Positions 51,567 to 51,590 of a stretch of 51,590 nucleotides of DNA are shown here, in pieces. The stretch is taken from positions 1 through 51,590 of the forward strand of contig NZ_CAKMHQ010000040.1 in the NCBI RefSeq assembly GCF_927312905.1, read 5' to 3'. A program made the position numbers and the translations under genes. The stretch's first letter is position 1, and each line of letters opens with the position of its first letter. The notes beneath the pieces are model-generated. The model was given only the letters and a program-made list of their open reading frames with translations, was not told the origin of the DNA and made no database searches. The DNA is from Candidatus Nitrotoga sp. 1052. GTDB lineage: Bacteria; Pseudomonadota; Gammaproteobacteria; Burkholderiales; Gallionellaceae.

Positions 51567-51590
51567 AAATAACAAATTGCAAGTGTAAAA

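Overview
The window looks like a chromosome segment of a betaproteobacterium, most likely of the Nitrosomonadales / Gallionellaceae type. The reasons are the mix of an SHP-diheme-cytochrome-b561 cluster, an Mla/Pqi-type lipid ABC operon, Hsp15, aspartokinase, an Amt transporter with an NtrC/sigma54 promoter, and two classes of exosortase substrates (a PEP-CTERM protein and a midcut-by-XrtH protein). The genus call is an inference from gene content only.

Layout. 1-9.8 kb is an accessory zone: small DUF proteins (MEKHLA, DUF3293, DUF1428, PepSY, DUF1993), a nearly intact IS630 element, and many gene ruins (IS630 and IS4 fragments, a katE tail, a decayed TOTE-like locus). It ends with a translationally coupled pair of secreted proteins (Gly-rich protein and glycine-zipper lipoprotein). 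10.4-14.1 kb holds a redox operon, shp-dhc-cytochrome b561, followed by an OmpR/QseBC-type two-component pair. 14.2-16.7 kb is a three-domain LigD on the minus strand without a Ku gene. 16.7-19.5 kb is an AT-rich island with a secreted Cache protein, a 122-bp inverted-repeat element and chimeric transposase ruins. 19.0-20.5 kb has a thermonuclease, three small plus-strand genes (the last GIY-YIG-like) and a tRNA-Lys(CTT) with its promoter and terminator. 20.8-24.9 kb is hslR and a four-gene MCE/Mla-type ABC operon. 25.6-30.7 kb carries a Sel1-repeat protein, a secreted subtilase and a PEP-CTERM protein. 30.9-38 kb carries DUF5996, pirin, a LexA/UmuD-like plus Y-family polymerase pair, a YqjD/YqjE/YqjK-like trio and aspartokinase. 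38.8-49.9 kb holds a very large VanZ/O-antigen-ligase fusion, a PBP1-like enzyme, a DUF255 thioredoxin-domain protein, a NUDIX hydrolase and Amt. 50-51.6 kb has a midcut-by-XrtH protein between two 192-bp direct repeats, then a truncated alkB.

The most interesting signal is the control region of the secreted subtilase (27.16-27.68 kb). It has a perfect sigma54 (-24/-12) promoter, a strong hairpin at the predicted +1, about 490 nt of structured leader, a class I cyclic-di-GMP riboswitch (GEMM-I), and a helix that would bury the Shine-Dalgarno sequence. The next gene, a PEP-CTERM protein, has its own consensus sigma54 promoter behind a perfect 13-bp inverted repeat. Together these suggest an RpoN-controlled, c-di-GMP-gated extracellular-matrix module. 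A second directly visible novelty is a short non-coding mobile repeat present in three copies. It has about 20-bp terminal inverted repeats and 4-bp T-W-W-A target duplications, and two copies are 141 bp while the third is 178 bp.
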